Assembly (NCBI RefSeq): GCF_030272615.1
Contig: NC_081413.1
Coordinates: 23,438,501-23,502,500, forward strand
Origin: Cryptomeria japonica
Lineage: Eukaryota; Streptophyta; Pinopsida; Cupressales; Cupressaceae
Reading direction: 5' to 3'
DNA: 64,000 bases
The notes under the pieces are model-generated. The model did not search any database. It saw only the letters and a program-made list of their open reading frames with translations, and was not told the origin of the DNA. The first letter of the stretch is position 1; the number at the start of each line of letters is the position of its first letter. Position numbers and translations under genes: made by a program. Shown here one piece after another: positions 45,750 through 60,091 of this stretch.

Positions 45750-46667
45750 TGTAGACACAACTCAAGTCCTAAGTCAAGTTGGACTATAATGTTGAATAAG
45801 TCAAAGTAGTTGTAGATTTCCTATTTTTTCTTAAGGCTTTCCTCTATATAAAGGAAGGAGCCCCATTGTAAATATTATCTTTTAGCCTATAAATAGAAAC
45901 TCTACCAATTTGAGAAGCATTTTAATACTTTGTGTTTAAAGTGAAAATCAAGATTCAATCAATAAAGAAGCAAATTGGCATCCAATCTAAGTTGTCTTGG
46001 ATTCAATGTGTTATGTGGTAAGATTGTTCTTATGTCCTTATCACATTATCTTGAAGTGATTGAATTGTGTAGTGTGGAGAAATCATTTGTTTAAGAGGTG
46101 ATCAAATCTAGTTTTGTAGACTTTGTGCTACATTATTATATTTGGAGTTCTTGTTATGTGCAATTTGGTAATAGTTTGGAGACTTTGTGTTGTATTCTAT
46201 TATCTACTTAGAGTAGTTAGATTGCAGTGTATGTGAGAGATTTTGAGCTGCTAGTATATCATAATCTTATTCCTTCAATCAAGTTTGGAGAAACAATGGA
46301 AGACTTTGGGCTTATGTGGGGTTCTTTATTATTTAGAATTTGTTGATACATTTTCAATTATTCTTTTGTGTAACTTGATTATATATTGGCTATTATTGCT
46401 CCAATTAGTATCTTGTGGTAATATACATTCTGTAATTGTCACAAGTTTGTGATTTAATAATTATTATAAAAGGAACAATGTCTATTTTGAAAAAAGACAA
46501 TATGATGAATGTAACACCCAATGAGTAAATTAGTGTATATAAATAATAGTTGTTTAAGTTAGCAATAAGAAGGCAACCCCCCTTTTGTGAGGAGAGATAC
46601 AATCTCACTATAATTGTGGCTGAATTAACTATTTTGTAATCAGACAGTTGATTGCATTCACCCAACA
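45750..46667 (+). repeat. LTR-like segment after the decayed ORF
   Basis: Begins TGTAGACACAACTC, contains a TATA box (CTCTATATAAAGG, 45843-45853) and an AATAAAG about 120 bases later, and ends around 'gcattcacccaaca' (46667), the type of ending common in LTRs. The purine tract is weak, and no matching 5' copy is in the window, so the ends are uncertain. Confidence 0.4.
45843..45853 (+). promoter_or_regulatory. TATA box in the LTR-like segment
   Basis: CTCTATATAAAGG on the plus strand, a strong TATA match, with 'aggagcccc' just downstream. Confidence 0.5.
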
Positions 46668-49347
46668 AATGGATTATTGTTTAGAACTTGTCACACCTAC
46701 AAGATTTATGTTTGAACTTATAGGTGCATGTAGGGTCCCTCCACAATAAAATAACTTGAAGTTGTAATGTTTTGTATTTAGTTACAAAAAGAATCATATG
46801 CATTTAGTTAAAAGTTGTCTTGAGACATATTTTACATTATTTATCTCATGGGGCCTCAACTAAATGCATGAACATGTTGGGGTGAGTGGGTAAATAGTAA
46901 GGGAGGCCCTATTGTGTACCCCATCTATCCCAATCATTCTTGGCTACATTGTTATAACTATCCCAATATGACAATGGTCTATTATGTGGATTATGGAAGA
47001 CATGAACTCTTGAAAACTCTTTTTTTGTTGAATATATCCATCATTTCCTCTTTTAGTGATCTTCTTAAAAAATTAAGGAAAATTATCAACCTTATTTCAT
47101 GGTAATCTCATGAGTATTAGGGTTCCAAATGGCATGATAATAGTCTCATATGTCTATCATATTATTTTTTCAAATCTAAGTTATTATAATTTGATGTGTG
47201 ATATGGTCATAGGTCATATATTTCAATTCACTATGCAATTAAATTATCTCAATGATTTAGAATTTTATCTAAATTGATCCATGCAAGTTTGGCTTTGAAC
47301 ACCAAATTTGAATTATATGCCAAAAGATGAGTATGTATAAGGTGAAGTAGACTAAAAATTTGATCCACCTTTTCATCTTGAAACATGTTTCTCATAACAC
47401 TTAACTGATGTGGATGAGTCATCTCTTGGATTTATTTTATCTTGGCCATAGTTATGTGAACTAGAGAGTTTCGTTACCATAATTCTATATTAGTGATAAT
47501 TATTAGACAAGTTCTAAAAAAAATTATTGCATTTAGGAGAATCGATGTCCACATCTATGTAGTGATATCCTCATCAAAATTAGAGCTAATTACTTTTTCA
47601 TTTAATTTTATTCATTTTTACATTTTTTTTTAATTAATTCATATTAATCCCAATTCAATTACGAATGCTAATTATTATGTATTCATCTATACAATTGTTT
47701 ATGTGAGTATGATATATCCCTCACAATACTAATCAATAATGAATTTCATGTAGATAATGAGTATTGTAATTAGGCTTATGAAAAATTGACCTTATATTTG
47801 GCAAGCTAGAACATTATGACAAGCAAAATAAAATTAGAAAGTTAGAATGTGGGTGTATGGAATTCAAGTGTAATACAAAGAATAAGGTGTTGCAAACATG
47901 TCGAACAAGGTATGTGACTATAAGATATGATATGATAACTTGGATTGTTAGCTATTGTAGAGAGATTTAATTTATATTTATACTTATTCAATTTATATTT
48001 ATCTTTTTTTCATTCATGAGTTGTGAGATAGACTAAAAATGTTAAATAAATTCTATCAAATGTGTTCATAGTCATTCATTAGAATTATTGACATTGTATC
48101 CAATGCGATAGAAAATATTTTGTGAAAGGTTTGAGGTTTAGGCACAAAAAAGATGAATTTAAATCTGACAGACAATGTCCTAACAAATTATCTAGTCCAA
48201 GGTGGCCAAATGTTCTTGATTGTGCAATTGTGAATCTTGAGGTGGTTTCCAATGGTAGATTTTTATGGGTGTTGACTAGGAGTTTGCTTATGCACTAAAT
48301 GTGTCAAAAGATATGCTAGCATTACGTATTTATGATATTTGTGAGAAATGGTATATAAAAAAAGTGTAGAAAGTTGAATGGTGAACAAATAATTGTATAA
48401 TATCACAACATCATCGCACACAAAAACAAAAATAAGAATTGATGTATTGATGTTCATTGGGATTATTTTACATTATAGTGCAATATTTTTTAAAGCCTTA
48501 TTTTTTAGCAAAACTAACTCACAATGATATATTCCCATAACTAACTGCTAACAAACATTTATTTATTAAATTTACAAATGTATCAACTTATAAACTAATA
48601 ACTAATTAATGTAATATAAAATATTCTCCCCTTATTATATTAATCTTAGAAAAGGGTAGAACACTACAAGAGTTGATCACAACAACCCTTCTAGTGGTTT
48701 TAATAAAGTGCCTTCACCAATCCTCCTCACTCACCTAGGAAACACCTAACTCGCTCCATCAATGGATATTTTGATTATGGAACCTAAAAACCTCTACACG
48801 ACATGAGAGAAGATAAAGTTTCCCCAACCTCCTACATAATGAGAGAACAAAATTTCCTCGAAAGTCCACATCTCTTCCAAGCGTGTCAAATCCCTCCTCA
48901 ATGTTGCACATGAGAGAATAACTCTCCTCTAGGAGTCCACATCTCATATGAGTGTGTCAAATGCCTCCTCTATATTTTGGAAACAATTCCTCCTTCGATT
49001 TACAAAACCTCGACCATTGGACATATACATCAAGTGCACCCATAAGAAAAGCCTAAGTCCTCCTTGATCCTCGAAGGGACACAAATAGAAAATGTTCTTC
49101 TCATGCAATAAATCATCCATGAGCGAGAAGCTATCTTGAGATGATACATATCTTCCTATCTCTATTTCTTCCAACCTTTGATAAACCCAAGCACACTTTA
49201 TCTATTTGATATCTTATTATAATCTCTGATAGCACAAGAAAGTGAACTTGAAATCTTTGTCAAGCATAACATAGATAGATTGGAAAACATAAACATTGTG
49301 CGAGAAACCATGTATTATGTGGCCATATACAAAAGTAAAAATTTGAG
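46668..49347. other. AT-rich spacer, no gene seen
   Basis: 2.7 kb without a credible gene. Around 48830-48980 a ~110-base segment is duplicated ('gtccacatctc...gtgtcaaatccctcctc' at 48866 and 48930), which creates two similar minus-strand frames. They show no known family. Confidence 0.45.
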
Positions 49348-50530
49348 TGTTGCACCCTTATTTCACCAAATACAAAACATACCCTTATCTTAGCACAAGA
49401 AAAGAATTAATTGTGAAATTTACCTCCAAAGAAACCTTTTCAAATTTACTCCCTGTGCATAAATCCAAAAAATCTAAAACACCTTCAAAGATTTTGTACC
49501 GTCATAAATTGTAACCAATATAATTCACACCTCATGTTTGTGCTCCTACCTTAGCATATCCTATTTTCATTCCCCCTAGGCCCATTTTGGCCCCATTTTT
49601 CTTGAACTCCGATGTCACATATTGACACCATTGAGTGGGCCCCTACTTGGAGTTGTTCTCCCCCATTTATTGATTTTCTCATCCTATTTTTGGACGACTA
49701 GGGTGCCCCACTGACCTAGTCCCCCTTAAATAGGACCTAATTCAAATTTGGGTTGGTTCTCTCTCTCCTCGATGGATTTTGATCCCCGTGGCTCAACTTG
49801 ATTGTTGGAGGTCAGCCTAATTGGTAATTACCAAGGGAACCATATATAAGGACATCTTATGAATTCATTTTAGATCTAAGACTCCATAACACACATAACT
49901 CATCATTCGTGCATCTGCCAAACATTCATCATCAAACATTCTCAAGCATTAAAGGTAGCATTTCATCCTCCAAGCATCATGGAACAAAGTCACATCAATC
50001 CTCATGCAAGCATGTATGTTTGATTAGGTCATTCATTTTCATGTATTTGTTATGTTATTACATCCAACATTTGTTATCATATCTAAAGAGAATTGCATCA
50101 TCAATCTTCTTATCAACCATTACAGATCCAAGGTATGTCTCCTAGCATTTACTTCAGTATTTACTTTATTTCATTCAAGGTTAATTCCTAAATCGGGGTT
50201 TGACCTAAGGAATACCTCTATCCACAACCTGATTTCCTCTCTTTCTATGTGTAGTAAATTGACTCAGGATCTGTGATTAAAGATTTTGATAAATTTGATA
50301 ATGACGAACAAGTTTAGATTTCAACAAAGTGAAAAGTGGAGAATCAGAGTGACCTACCATACCGATCCCAAGAATTTTGCTTGAGCTTCCGACAATGAAT
50401 CTAGTGTGCCTTCCTGATCCAAAAAAGATCCCATTTGCTTGTCTCAAAGTTACAGGACCAGGGTGACCTACCATCTTGATCCCGACAATTCAACCCAAAC
50501 TTTCATAAATAAGTTATGATCTTATTTTCT
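49348..50530 (+). repeat. Possible gypsy LTR
   Basis: Starts TGTTGCACCCTTATTTCACC, a form common for plant gypsy LTRs, with a TATA box CCATATATAAGG at 49848-49858. The part after the TATA ('cattcatcatcaaacattctcaagcatt') resembles the same position in the LTR of B. A duplicated 'gggtgacctaccat.ttgatccc' motif lies at 50349 and 50463. The end cannot be fixed. Confidence 0.4.
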
Positions 50531-53500
50531 TAGATCCATGCCTTTGGCTCTATCTAATATTTGAAGCAGTCTTTAATTATTATTTCATTTCAATTGTCCA
50601 TTTTTTTACCCTAATTTCACAATCTATATCCAATTTCAACTCAAAAAGGGGAGAGAAACAAAACAAGTGAATCTAATAAGTATTTCAACCCTTTTCCTAA
50701 TTGAATTGTGGATAGTTCTATTGGAGTCACTCTGTTTTTAATGTAATGGTCCCCTAGGAAATATTAGTGGTTTTATTATCTTAATTGGTGAAACCCTAAT
50801 TTTACTAACCATTATAGACTCAAATAATCAATATTTTCACTAAAAAAATTTATAACTTCTCATACCTCTCTAGTGGATGTAGCTTTTATAATGCATAAAA
50901 TATCATATTTTAAACCATACACATTCATCCTCATTTAAGAATGTACCATAACTCCAATTTAATGCCCTAGATAAATTACTTCTCAATGAAAATTAATATT
51001 TAGCTAAAGTTTTATTCAATTAAAAATATATTCTTCTCATATCCTAATCATTTTTTGTGCTTGGTACAAACTTCTACACTTTGCCAATTTTTAGCACAAA
51101 GGGATTAAATGCTAGCTAGGCTTGACTACTTCCATACCTTAGAAATGAACTTGTCACACATCAATAATTTTGGTTTTGCAGAATCTAAATTGGATTCCTT
51201 ATAGGCCCAACACATTATTTACACCATCTTATGTCATCACTTCTTAGAGGCAACTAGATAACCTTCTACTCTTTATTCAAATCACTATCTACCTTAAAAT
51301 GTCTACATCTTCCTTCCATGTCTTGATTTGTTGTAATGTCTACTTTTTTTCTTGTCTCCCACACACCATAGGAAATTAAAGTAAAATTTTCTTCTTGGAC
51401 CGGCTTTCATTTTACATAGCAAATGGCTTCACTTCAATGTTGCCTCTACAAACTTCCATTAGCATTGTAGAAAATTTTGTATTAGAATCTAACTACCACT
51501 CACTCACAAGAACATAACCATTGCATTCTCTAATACCATGTTAATAATTGCATAATATCACATCATCATTGCACAAAAATTTACAAAACTAAAAAAATGT
51601 AAATTGATGTTCATCATAATTATTTTACATTATAGTATAATGGCCTTTTAAAGTCAACAAAGCTAATTCAAGTAAATAACTTCGACAACTAGCAAACATT
51701 TATTTATTTAATTTAAAACTATCTCACCTATAAACTACTAATTAATTAGTATAATATTCCAACATAGAGTCTAAAGTACGCACTTCTATTGCTTAAGTTA
51801 CAAGAATGCTACAATTTGACATGCAAGAATTTTGAGAATTTTAAATTGAGCACATTAGTAATGAACAAAAAATATATTTTTTTAATAGTTTAACCCTGCA
51901 TGTATTGAAAAATAATGAATTTAATGAATAATGTTAACTAAGGAGTATGCATTAAAAATATAATGATAAGTTAAGAGATAGAAAGAAGATATGTAAAAAA
52001 AGCACACAAAAGAAAACTTATAAAAAGAGTGCATAGCAATACATGTTGAATAGATGTATAAATGCATGGTGAAAATACACATTCAATTATAAGAAATCTT
52101 TTGCAAATGTGCTGCCAAATTTCTATTTCATATTTAATTGTTATATTGTTCTATATAAAAAACAAAATTTGTTTCCTCCTTTCAAAAATTTCCAAATTGA
52201 TGAAATCTCGCTATTTTCTATCATGTCGAGCTAGGTAAGGATATCGATTTAATGACTTTTGATAGATAATATGCCTAGAAATATAATTTGTTACTTCTTG
52301 TTATGAACCAAATCTAAATGTGTTGTTATTAATGACCATATAAATGCATCTAGAATGAGAAATTTTGAATTCATTATTGATCTAAAACAAATGCAAATGA
52401 AGATTTTTTTAAACTAACAAAGGCAATCTAGGGATCAATACATGGATCAATATAGATAATCAAACAAACAAAGACAATCTAGGGATCAATACATGGATCA
52501 GTATAGATAATCATACATGGATCAGTATAGATAATCAAAATGATAGATCAAATGTATGGGAACATGTGTGCATAAAAGTGAGGTGTCAATGCTCATAGGA
52601 TGGGTTAGGTGGATAAAGGTAAGGTAAAAATGTGTACATGCGATTGACTTTACATTACAATATGTCATTTATCATCATACACATGTATCAAGACATTGCT
52701 AAAAAATAAACACAAAATTGAAGAGAAAAATCATTATTAGAATACTTTTTCACCCTTAAAATTTATTAGAGATAAATGAAACCAATGAAATAATTAAATG
52801 CAAAGACCAAAGTCTCATCCTTATAATTACATGAAAATAAATCTAATTGATATTTTTCGTTCAAATTGTTATTAAATTTTCATCCTTATAATTATATAGA
52901 AATAAATCAATTGAATATTTTTATAATTTGAATGATGAAAGAGAAAAATAAATCTAATTGATATTTTTCAATTATAGTATCCAAAAAACATTCACTCTCA
53001 TAATTATATAAAAATAAACCAATTAATTCATTTATTTTTACTTAAATAATAGAAGATTTTTTTTCACTTGAAAGATGTACACTGAAAACATTAATTCAAA
53101 CTTATCTTAATTCAGTTAATTAAGATTTAGATTTTATAATCATATATCTATTAAAGATTTAGTTGAATGATTTGAAATTTGCAATTATATATCTATTGAA
53201 AATGACTATATATCATTGTAGCACGTTTTTTGAAGAACACGCTCAAGATTGTAGCATGCTTGTTTGTTCCAAAGGCCCCGCTCATACTCAACCAAATTAT
53301 TAGACTTTCCTTGTCATTTCAACCAACTACAATGATTGCATAGATTTGCCATTGAATTCAGCCGAACATCATGATTGATAGAGGGGGGAATTAATCATGA
53401 AATCAAATTAAACATTATTTGAGACTAAATCCCCTCTTTACCATCCCACCAACTACAACAATAATTGCATCTCAAAGTTCTATATTATTATGTAGATTGT

Positions 53501-54800
53501 GAAGTTTGGGAAGGGAAAAATAAAGTTATAAACTTGGGGAAAAAATCATGATTTTGGATTATATGATAGCAAAGTAAATAATGCCAATTAATTAGTGTTA
53601 AAATTATTCTTTAACGATGAAAGACAATGTCATTATTAGTCAATGTTAAAAATTTCTCAACATAATTAGATATTGGAATTATATTCAATTGAGACTCGTA
53701 AATTATTGTATGAGACATCAAGCTACTAATGAAACAACATCAAGTGTAAGGGATGACTAGATTGTTCATAGGCCAAAGAATGAGAAGAAAAAATAGCAAT
53801 ATATATAATCTAAAGGGAGCAAGAAAGAATAGAGAAAGAGCTTGAAACATCAAGGAGGGAGTTGGAGAGGCAAAGACATTCGAGTGATCTACTCAACATG
53901 TACCCATTCAACACACATTATTTATGGAAACATTAAAAGATTCAATGTCTTAAATATTCTTCTACTACTACCCAAAAAGATCTAATAAGCAGTCCAATGT
54001 CCCCTATGTCAATAAGAAAAATCAGATTGGATAAATGTCACACAACACCAATAAAACAAGTTCTCCACATTCATCTTAAATTTTTTTTGTCATGGTTTGA
54101 GTGAAATGATTTAACCAAAGATACTTAACGCTTAAAGGATTTTTTTTTGTTTGTGGGTTCAATAACATATTTTTTTTAGGTTTAGTAGGCATGAATCCCA
54201 TTTTCTTAGTTTGATACATATTTTCTATCGTAAAGTTTTCAATGTCAATAGTAGGCTATTATATCAAAGTTATATATCACATTATTAAATAATTTACATA
54301 CTACTAAAAATTTGAAACTATGACAAACTTTGATGTCAATAATGACAACTACACATACATTTGATTTAGTGGACACAAATAAATTATCTTTTTAATATGC
54401 TTTGTTGGATCCTACTAAATAAGAGTTATCATTAATATAGATTTGTTAGCAACTTAGACTTTATTATTTATTTTGAATAAACTTGGTAGCATATATATTT
54501 ACCATCTTACATAAGGAAAATTGCTATCACATATACATGTGAGACCTTCTTAACCCAATAAATTAAACAAGGGGGTTAACACACTCCCAAGTGGCAAGTG
54601 AAATATACATTAATAGGTAACATAGACAAGAATTTTCTTCCATTATAAAACATAGACTACTCATATTTGATTGTCAAGATTCTATTTTTACTTTGTTATG
54701 TTTATGTTTCCTCCTTTTTGTTGATGAATACAATGTTGGAAATAATGCTAACTCAACATACAACATGGTTTCTCATCCCTAATGGTGGTTATCGCCTTCC
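50531..54800. other. AT-rich spacer with short repeats, no gene seen
   Basis: 4.3 kb, very AT-rich, no credible frame. It contains the tandem repeat at 52427-52540 and a loose threefold repeat of 'ataattatatgaaaataaatctaattgatattttt' type between about 52815 and 53035. Confidence 0.5.
52427..52540. repeat. Short tandem repeat
   Basis: A ~57-base unit, 'caatctagggatcaatacatggatcaatatagataatc...', occurs twice, and its last 26 bases ('catggatcagtatagataatca') a third time. Copies are nearly identical, so the duplication is recent. Confidence 0.9.
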
Positions 54801-54837
54801 ATTAGGTTTTGTTTGCCCCCCCCAATGAGATAAACCT

Positions 54838-55700
54838 TTGTCTTTCTCTACTTACTCGTGGGTTGTTAATACCAAGAATGAGGTGTTAGAAAATGAAGAA
54901 CACTTTAAATGTCATACTCTCATCCACATATTTAATAATTTGTGGTCTTCCCTTCTTGATCTAAAACATTGGGCTCTGGAGACTTGGAGGCCCCTTACTA
55001 AGGGTAAGATCAAACTCTATCATTATGCTAGGATGTTTTGTGGCATCCTCCCAATTAGATGATGATAGGACGTGCATGTTGGATGGTAGGGTTTGGATGT
55101 GGGGAAAGCATTCCCTCTCTCTCAAACAATGTTTTTCTATCCTCAATCCGCTTATAAAATCCTTAATTATTCTACATATTTAGGTCAAACTTCCTAATCT
55201 TCCTCTCCAATTTCAGAAAGTGTCTTATTTTAAATATATTGGCATTTACAAGAAGATTCTATGATGGGAAACTATGGTCATACTACTTATGCCCACATTT
55301 TTGTGGGCTTTGACACCTATAAGGATCTACATGGGGATACTGGCCTACTTATTAGGGATGAACTATGGACTCAAACACTCAAATATGATGATCTCCCTTT
55401 CACTGTAGGAGATGCTTTTCTATAAGACACCTAGTTTTGGCTTGCCCTATCTCTCATTGCAAGAAAGACAAGGCGACTTGGTGGAGAAATTCCCAACATT
55501 TGCAATTGATCATTGAGATTTTTTCTAATTCTAAGGAGTTGTTGGAGGAGGACATGGCCCCAAGAGCCACAATATCTTTTGAGAATCCTAACAAGTTACC
55601 TTTCATGGAACCCTTGGTTCTTCCTTTCGAGTCTTCAATGCCAATGGTCGAATATAGGGATCTCATGTCTTTGGATGCTTTGGTATAGTTGACAAGCTCC
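54838..55700 (+). pseudogene. LINE ORF1-like (DUF4283-type) remnant
   Basis: Frames across this stretch give, in order, LDLKHWALETWRPLTKGKIKLYHYA, then LDGRVWMWGKHSLSLKQCFS, then IWVKLPNLPLQF, then FVGFDTYKDLHGDTGLL and ELWTQTLKYDDLPF. This order (placement into a 'WxPxF', 'IWVRLPxLPxxxW', 'G..........Y..LPF' pattern) is that of the DUF4283 nucleic-acid-binding protein found as ORF1 in plant L1-type LINEs. A possible zinc-knuckle end (ACPISHCKK) follows at 55437. At least three frameshifts and several stops. No reverse transcriptase was found after it. Confidence 0.45.
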
Positions 55701-55769
55701 TATTTCATTACCTTTGGGGGCAACAAAAGATAACACTTCCCTCTCCCCTTGGTTTGAGTATTTGAAGGA

Positions 55770-56922
55770 TGATATTCTTTGGATGTCCTAAACATGTGTG
55801 TGCCTCTGAAACCTAGGTTTTGGATGCTCAAATCATTAGGAAGGATCCAAGGTGGCATAGTTAGTCATCCTTATTTTTTTGTTGGCATCTCATGTTCAAA
55901 TGTATATGTGTTGTTCATTGTGTTTGGTGTGTGAAAACTTGGTTGTTGTTTTCAAGTAGCCTATCTTTCTTAGCTACTTTTTTTTTGTTGTTCTCTGGCT
56001 GTGTACTAGATGTCTTGTTGAAAAGGATTTTGATTAAGTAAATCAAGATGGGGCACAAACCCTTACATAATTGCCAACTAGGCAGAACAGGGGGATCTCA
56101 TAAGCAATGAGACAAACAAAAACCAAAAAAACACATTTTTTTTAAAAAGAGGCTTTGATTGAAGAAACAAATCGACTGATTGAAGAGTGAAACTCATGAG
56201 AGGTGAGATCAAGAAGGAGAGGAGGAAGAGAGAGAAATATTTTGACGTCTAACTTTGTTAAGAATGCATAGCTTGTGCCTTTAATCTCATGCTACAAAAA
56301 CCAAGCAACAACTTTTGCAGAAACCAAAAAAGAATGTAGGGCACACTAGGGTTTATCTTAGCTTCGCTCTCTCACCTCTTTCCTCCTTCTAATGGCCTTA
56401 CAATTTCTCTAATAGAACAAATTTATTTCATAGATCTCAAGACCTTGAAATGAAATATCACAAATACCAACCAGAAAACAAAAATCATAAATATACTCAA
56501 AAATGATGGCATGCCAACCAATGATATCAAAACAAACACCAAAAAATATAAGTTCAAACCCCAAGAAACATTAAACTTAATAGTATTAAAATGCAAAAAT
56601 AACGATATCTAAATAAACAAGTAATTGTGTACAAAAGAGGGTAATCAACATGCTTTGGCCCCCCTCATGCACCCAAAGCTAACACAATTTCCTTGCAATT
56701 CATCCACCCATTTAACCTATTTTACCTCCTCTTAGGATTCCTATAATAACAATTAGCCAAGGCCAACCACATGTACATGTGGTTACCAAGACCGTGTTGC
56801 CAAGAAAAAATGGGTCTTGTGGGAGGCTTCCTCCACCTAGACTACTTGGATTGTGTTTTGGCACACATAACATATCAAGATTTTTAATACAAAATGAAAA
56901 ATGAATAGGGGTGTCACCGACA
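55770..56922. other. Spacer with no gene seen
   Basis: 1.15 kb between the LINE-like remnant and the copia LTR. No frame above 76 codons, and none resembles a protein. Confidence 0.5.
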
Positions 56923-58774
56923 TGTTGGAATATAGAAAACACTGAGAGGGGGGGTGAATCAGTGTTTGAGGCTAAATTATTTTTAAACCAAATTTGAACA
57001 TCAATTGATAAATGCAGTTATATTTGATTTTGAAACTTTCAATCATGAACAAAGCAATTAACATGAGACATGTTTGCAACACATAACAATAGAGATCTCA
57101 TTGAACAACATTGACACTATGATTTGCATGAGTGGAAAACCCTCCTGGGGAATACAAACCACTCGCAAATTGCCTCACTAGCTTATGATGAAAAATATCT
57201 ATTTACAGTAGCCTCACTGGCAATGATTCTCACTGAAGAAATAAGTATACCTCACTGGCAACAATACATAACTTCTCAACAAAGATCAAACTTCATTGGA
57301 ACAGAGTATCATCTTTGTATCTATCATAGCATTTTCTGAATCATCTCATTACATTGAGATCCAGAAACAAATGTGATAATATGAGGCTTTTTATAATAAA
57401 TCTGTCTAAATCAACATGACCACGTTACTCATTTAGAGCACTGCATGTAGGAGAAAACATCATGCAATGCTTTTACACAACCAATCTGACCAGATTTGTC
57501 TAACCGAGTCATCTATAAAGCCTTACAGATCCAGTATTTGATATACAAAAAAAACCCTCTTTTACATCTGGCAAGAATAGGCAAGAATTTTAAAAACAAA
57601 TTCTTTGTAAATATGATTTTCTAAAATAAATGAATCGATACTGTGAAACAGAAAGTCCTTTTTAGAAAGACATGCTTTTAAAAACAAAAACGGTCTTTTT
57701 TTCTCTGTCACTTTTTCTCTCTCAAAAAAGAAACTCGAAGAGATCTAGGTTATCACATAAAAATACAGCAAGAGTATCATATTTTCCACTGTAAAAATGA
57801 AAAAGCAATTCATTTTGCAAACTATAACATCAAACTGAAAACAACGACCACGGAGAAATAACCACCTTGAAACTGCTCTTGACATTCGTTTTGGAAAAAT
57901 AAACAAGACAAAAAACACTACATTTGTTGTTAACCAAGATAAGAGGAACGATGCTACTAGTAATTTCTCTTGCCAATATTGACTTTGAAATTGCCCCAAT
58001 CTTCCAACACACATTACATACACCCACAACTACCATAGTGCTACTGTTTTCCAGCTCGAGAAACCATCAAAATTTGTCTTTGTCGTGCCCTAGCTTCTAG
58101 GGTTTGACAATGTGAAAAGATGCATAAAAGCCTTCACTAATCCTTTACTTCAATATCCATGAAATACCCAAAATGATGTCTTCCTTAACAAGTCATAGTA
58201 TGCCGACTCCATGCAAAGTGTATTTTTATGGGTTTTGATAAAATTTGTCACAAAAAATATTGCCACTTTCAACGACCCTATAATACTTTGATAAGTGTCA
58301 AATCAAATGCATCCCTCCACCATGTCTTTATCACTTGACACATTATAAACCTTGTAACTCTTCAAGATATTAACAAGTTTATGTTGTCTTGTATGCAATA
58401 AGTAATCAATGACTCATTAAGGAAAAGATAATAAGTCATCAACCCTCATTAGTAACAAAGATACATAAAGCATTAATATTGTAAAGATTACATGGTTATA
58501 ATGAATCAAATAACAATGCCATGTGAGTGATAATATCTAATATGCAAAGGGAATCAATGTACCATGTCAAGTATGAAATGAAACACTTAGTATTCAACTT
58601 GTTCTAGAGACGATTTTACTAAACCAAGCATAGATATATAATTCTATGCAACCTATGAATGAAGCTTCATATAGCACATACCCAAACTGTCCTGTCAAAG
58701 TAGCAATGCACATACTGAAATTATCAAAACAACCCTTGACATCAATGCCAAAATCAATGTCAAAGGGGTGAACA
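56923..58774 (-). repeat. 3' LTR of copia element F
   Basis: On the minus strand it starts TGTTCACCCC after the purine run GCCAAAGGGGGATTT and ends GATTCACCCCCCCTCTCAGTG...TATTCCAACA. About 1.85 kb, long for copia but within the range of the large copia lineages. Confidence 0.75.
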
Positions 58775-59396
58775 AAATCCCCCTTTGGCATTGATGTCAA
58801 ACCCGCCACAAAATGCAACCTATATGATCACCAATGCACTGTCATAGCATCATAAAAATTATTAACAAAAAAACTCAGCAATAGAACAATGAACCAAGAA
58901 CTCAGCAGAATGAACTTGAATGTCTCTTTTCTCCCCCTTTTGACAACAATTCCAAAGGTCAAAGGGGTGGAATATCAACAAATGTTTGCGCATGAACAAA
59001 AATATGCTTTCACAGTGATACAAAACAACATCAGATCTGAAAGAATAATTCCAAAAAGGAGCATTACAAGTCTACCACATTGTCAAAAATGGAAGCAAAA
59101 TGCTTGCAAATGAAGTAGGAGCAAAAGAGAAGCATATCAAGAAGCATGAGTAGCCACTGTCTGCAAGAAGAATGTAACGCTGATAAACCACTGCATCGAT
59201 ATAACATGTACATGAAGAGCTCTCAAATGAGTGGCCATAAAAAACTGTACTAGAAACCACAAAGAAGCATCAACAACTAGTAATGCAGGGAGGTAAGAAA
59301 GAACATGAAAGCTCCCTCGATGGAAATATATGAAGTTGGATCAAGATAAAGTACTGAAGGAAAGAGCACCAAGTCTTTCCTGTAATGTTTCAAACA
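58775..59396 (-). other. 3' internal tail of copia element F
   Basis: Non-coding stretch between RNase H and the LTR. It has two purine tracts (minus strand GTCAAAAGGGGGAG near 58935 and GCCAAAGGGGGATTT before the LTR), each next to a 'CCCCTTTGACATTG'-like word, so the LTR edge sequence appears partly duplicated. Confidence 0.6.
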
Positions 59397-59870
59397 TTAC
59401 CTTAGGTAAAGGCTTAGTAAACATGTCAATGACATGCTCTTTTGAAGTTCCAGAAGAACTTCATTGGATAAAACTTTTTCTCGTAGAAAATGATATCTTA
59501 TGGCTATGTGTTTTGTCTTGGAATGCATGACAAAGTTTTTAGAAATATTAATAGTGTTGGCATTGTCATAGAGAATATGTGCAGGTTGTGACACCTCAAC
59601 CTTAATATCCTTGAGAGTTTGTACCATCCAAAGAACTTGAGTACAACAAGAGGAAGAAGCTATGTACTCTGCTTTAGTTGTGGACAACGAAATAGAGTCC
59701 TATTTTTTTTTGTGCCAAGCAAATAATTTTCCCCCTAAGAAGGCACCACCTGAAGTACTCTTTATGTCATCAATACAACTAGCCTAGTCATCATCAATAT
59801 ATGCCACCAATGTAAAATCATTATGTTTAGGATACCATAGACCATAATCAATAGTACCAATTATATATTT
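59397..59870 (-). pseudogene. Copia F RNase H
   Basis: RNase H domain of the pol polyprotein. In minus orientation the frame has SLSTTKAEYIASSSCCTQVLWM (catalytic Glu in KAEY), ILYDNANTINISKN (Asp) and KTKHIAIRYHFLREKV. A frameshift just after VLLELQ replaces the usual 'V.T..Q.ADIFTK' end. The first catalytic Asp region upstream (near 59810) is in another frame with stops. Confidence 0.85.
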
Positions 59871-60091
59871 AAGTATCCTCTTGACAACATTAAGATGCGG
59901 TTGTTTAGGAGTAGATTAAAATATAAGGCTAAGCATATAGCCTACATAATATCAAGCCTTGTGGCAGTAAGATATAGAAGACTGCCTATCATGGATTTGT
60001 ACAATGTGTTATCTACATCAAACAGATCATCATGTTTATTGAAATTACAACTTGTTTCCATGGGTATGCTAATAGGTTTGCTTTCTTCCAT

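Noticed and set aside
48759-49174. Two similar minus-strand frames suggesting a gene pair
   Set aside because: The similarity comes from a local DNA duplication; no known motif and no start context.
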